Assembly (NCBI GenBank): GCA_033557675.1
Contig: JAWQRM010000683.1
Location: 1-20,447 of the forward strand
Direction of reading: 5' to 3'
From: Coptodactyla brooksi
Lineage: Eukaryota; Arthropoda; Insecta; Coleoptera; Scarabaeidae
Length of the DNA stretch: 20,447 nucleotides
The notes beneath the pieces were generated by a model that was given only the letters and a program-made list of their open reading frames with translations, ran no database searches and was not told the DNA's origin. How positions within the stretch are numbered: the first letter of the stretch is position 1; each line of letters begins with the position of its first letter. The position numbers were made by a program, and so were the translations under genes. Of this stretch, positions 19,166 to 20,447 are shown piece after piece.

Positions 19166-19858
19166 ATACCGAAAGTTTAAACAACTTGTATCGTAATAGT
19201 TTTCTCGCGAAAGTTGCGAGATCCGTAATATCTCCCGTCGAATAATACAACCGAAAACTTTACTGCCAGTTTAATTAAGATAATGTCCGAAGTACAAGGG
19301 TTTTTTTTCTCTTCCGAATCGCCCCCAGTTCCTTAACAACTTTCGAACACCTAGGAAGCCAAAAGCCCCGCTAACGAATGCGGACATTTTTAATCAAAGT
19401 TTTTGTTAAACCCTAAGTCGACACGGTCGCGACGACAAGACCGTCGGTCACGGCGCGATTACCATCCAAATTAGGACGGCGATTTAATTAATATTCACAC
19501 ATTTCTATTCGATCTATCGATTTCGGATTACGCGCGCTCTAGCGGAAGAATTTAAATGAAGGACAACGACCGCCGATAGCTTCATCTGAAACTTTGCATA
19601 ACTCGGATATTGTGCAATTCGAATTCGGGCCGATTACGACAAGCCAAATTGCGACTCATTATGCACGACAGAGCGAAAATATCAACCGCAGAAACTATTT
19701 TGATTGCTCGAACGGGAAATCGCTTCCGAGACGTGCTGATCGATGGCGGAGCTCGAAGATAGACTTGAAAAATCACCGCGACTTGACGTCGACGTTTATG
19801 TAAAACGATCCGTTTTATTTAAAAAATTGAATATAAAGACTACCTTCCCTGTGGTTTG
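19166..19858. other. Non-coding, nothing recognised
   Basis: Frames on both strands near 19582-19803 (64-69 codons) overlap and have no motif. No splice pair fitting the receptor gene was found. Confidence 0.45.
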
Positions 19859-20257
19859 CCATCGTTCTAGCGAGCGCGAGTACCCTTACTCCGGATCGCT
19901 GATTACTAGCTATACAGGGTATATCACTACAGCGGTTACAAACTTTCAGGACAGATAGAGTACACCTAGACGATAGGAAATCACATAGTAATGCATAGTT
20001 AGAAACGTTTTCCTGACGCGGTAATGACGATACAAAACACAAGAAAGACAGAACACGTAATTTTTGCTGCCGCGCACGCTGTGAAGCATCATTTCGCCTG
20101 CCGACTGAGTGGTAGTAGGATGGAACGTTATACGAACGCTGAGCTCGCTGATATACATCCGGCATACGGGGCCGCTGAGTGCAATGGACAAACCGCTCGG
20201 CGGTTATACGCCGAATGTTTCCCCAGGAGGCAAACTCCCAGCCACACCTTAACTTAG
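19859..20257 (+). mobile_element. R fragment, MITE-family left end and truncated transposase start
   Basis: 19859-19912 is R sequence ending in TA. The terminal repeat TACAGGGTATATCAC starts at 19913 and continues CAGCGGTTACAAACTTTCAG, the same family as 8917-9188. ATG at 20120 opens a transposase N-terminus: MERYTNAELADIHPAYGAAE, then CNGQTARRLYAECFPRRQ and TPSHT. It is cut after SHT, where sequence switches to R and a stop follows at 20255-20257. This is the DUF4817-type helix-turn-helix that binds the transposon ends; the catalytic part is absent. It keeps 45 codons against about 20 in the MITE and has no right terminal repeat, so it is a truncated copy rather than a complete element. Confidence 0.8.
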
Positions 20258-20447
20258 GGTATACCAAAGACTACCGTTCCTGTGATTCTTGGATCAGTTC
20301 TAGCCATCGTTCTAGCGAGCGTGAGTACCCTTACTCTGGATCTCTGATTACTATCTATACAGGGTATATCACTACAGCGGTTACAAACTTTCAGGACAGA
20401 TAGAGTACACCTAGACGATAGGAAATCACATAGTAATGCATAGTTAG
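20258..20447 (+). mobile_element. Second direct copy of R plus MITE left end (cut by window edge)
   Basis: GGGTATACCAAAGACTAC opens R sequence. From 20305 the window repeats 19860 onward at an offset of 445 bp, with only a few differences before TATACAGGG and none that I could see after it. The terminal repeat starts at 20358 after a TA. The window ends inside this copy, so a second transposase start, or a full element, may lie beyond it. Confidence 0.8.

Noticed and set aside
19815..20267. 150-codon minus-strand open frame
   Set aside because: It is the antisense of the R/MITE/transposase-start repeat, whose plus-strand frame explains the sequence.

Overview
The window looks like insect intronic DNA, most likely from a hymenopteran (ant-like). 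This is inferred from an AT-rich but CpG-containing background, GT-AG splice signals, absence of bacterial gene density, and the mix of Penelope-like, Tc1/mariner-like and MITE sequences. No database search was possible, so family names rest on recognition by eye.

The only convincing cellular coding sequence is one internal exon on the minus strand (3205-3388). It resembles the extracellular Cache region of the GPR158/GPR179-like orphan class C receptors of insects (Drosophila CG31760/smog group). A second, weaker minus-strand exon (18196-18268) ends in exactly the codon phase that the first exon needs. If both are right, most of the window is one intron of about 14.8 kb.

Layout: 1-1830 is a pile of repeats, with a dispersed repeat and hairpin, a four-unit AT-rich tandem array, a Penelope-like reverse-transcriptase remnant, a transposase remnant and a copy of a hairpin repeat ('G'). 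1830-5820 is intron around the receptor exon, with a 38-bp palindrome and two microsatellites. 5821-6205 holds copies of a mosaic repeat ('R'). 7421-7940 is a degenerate array rich in AAGGTC motifs. 8917-9188 is a complete 272-bp Tc1/mariner-type MITE with TA target duplication and a captured transposase start. 9190-9578 and 12405-12609 are further R copies on the minus strand. 10190-10647 is a broken transposase of the same broad superfamily. 11784-11877 is a 94-nt hairpin resembling a microRNA precursor. 15128-15285 has two copies of an inverted AAGGTC motif. 16664-16940 and 18657-18882 carry G and R copies in opposite orientation. 19859-20447 is a 445-bp direct repeat of R plus MITE terminus, with a truncated transposase start.

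There is no operon-like logic here. The window is a long host intron colonised by DNA transposons and their non-autonomous derivatives. The points that most merit checking are the strand-biased hairpin at 11.8 kb, the MITE/R nested family, and the hairpin repeat G whose stem changes in a pairing-preserving way between copies. I found no evidence of a new multi-gene system.
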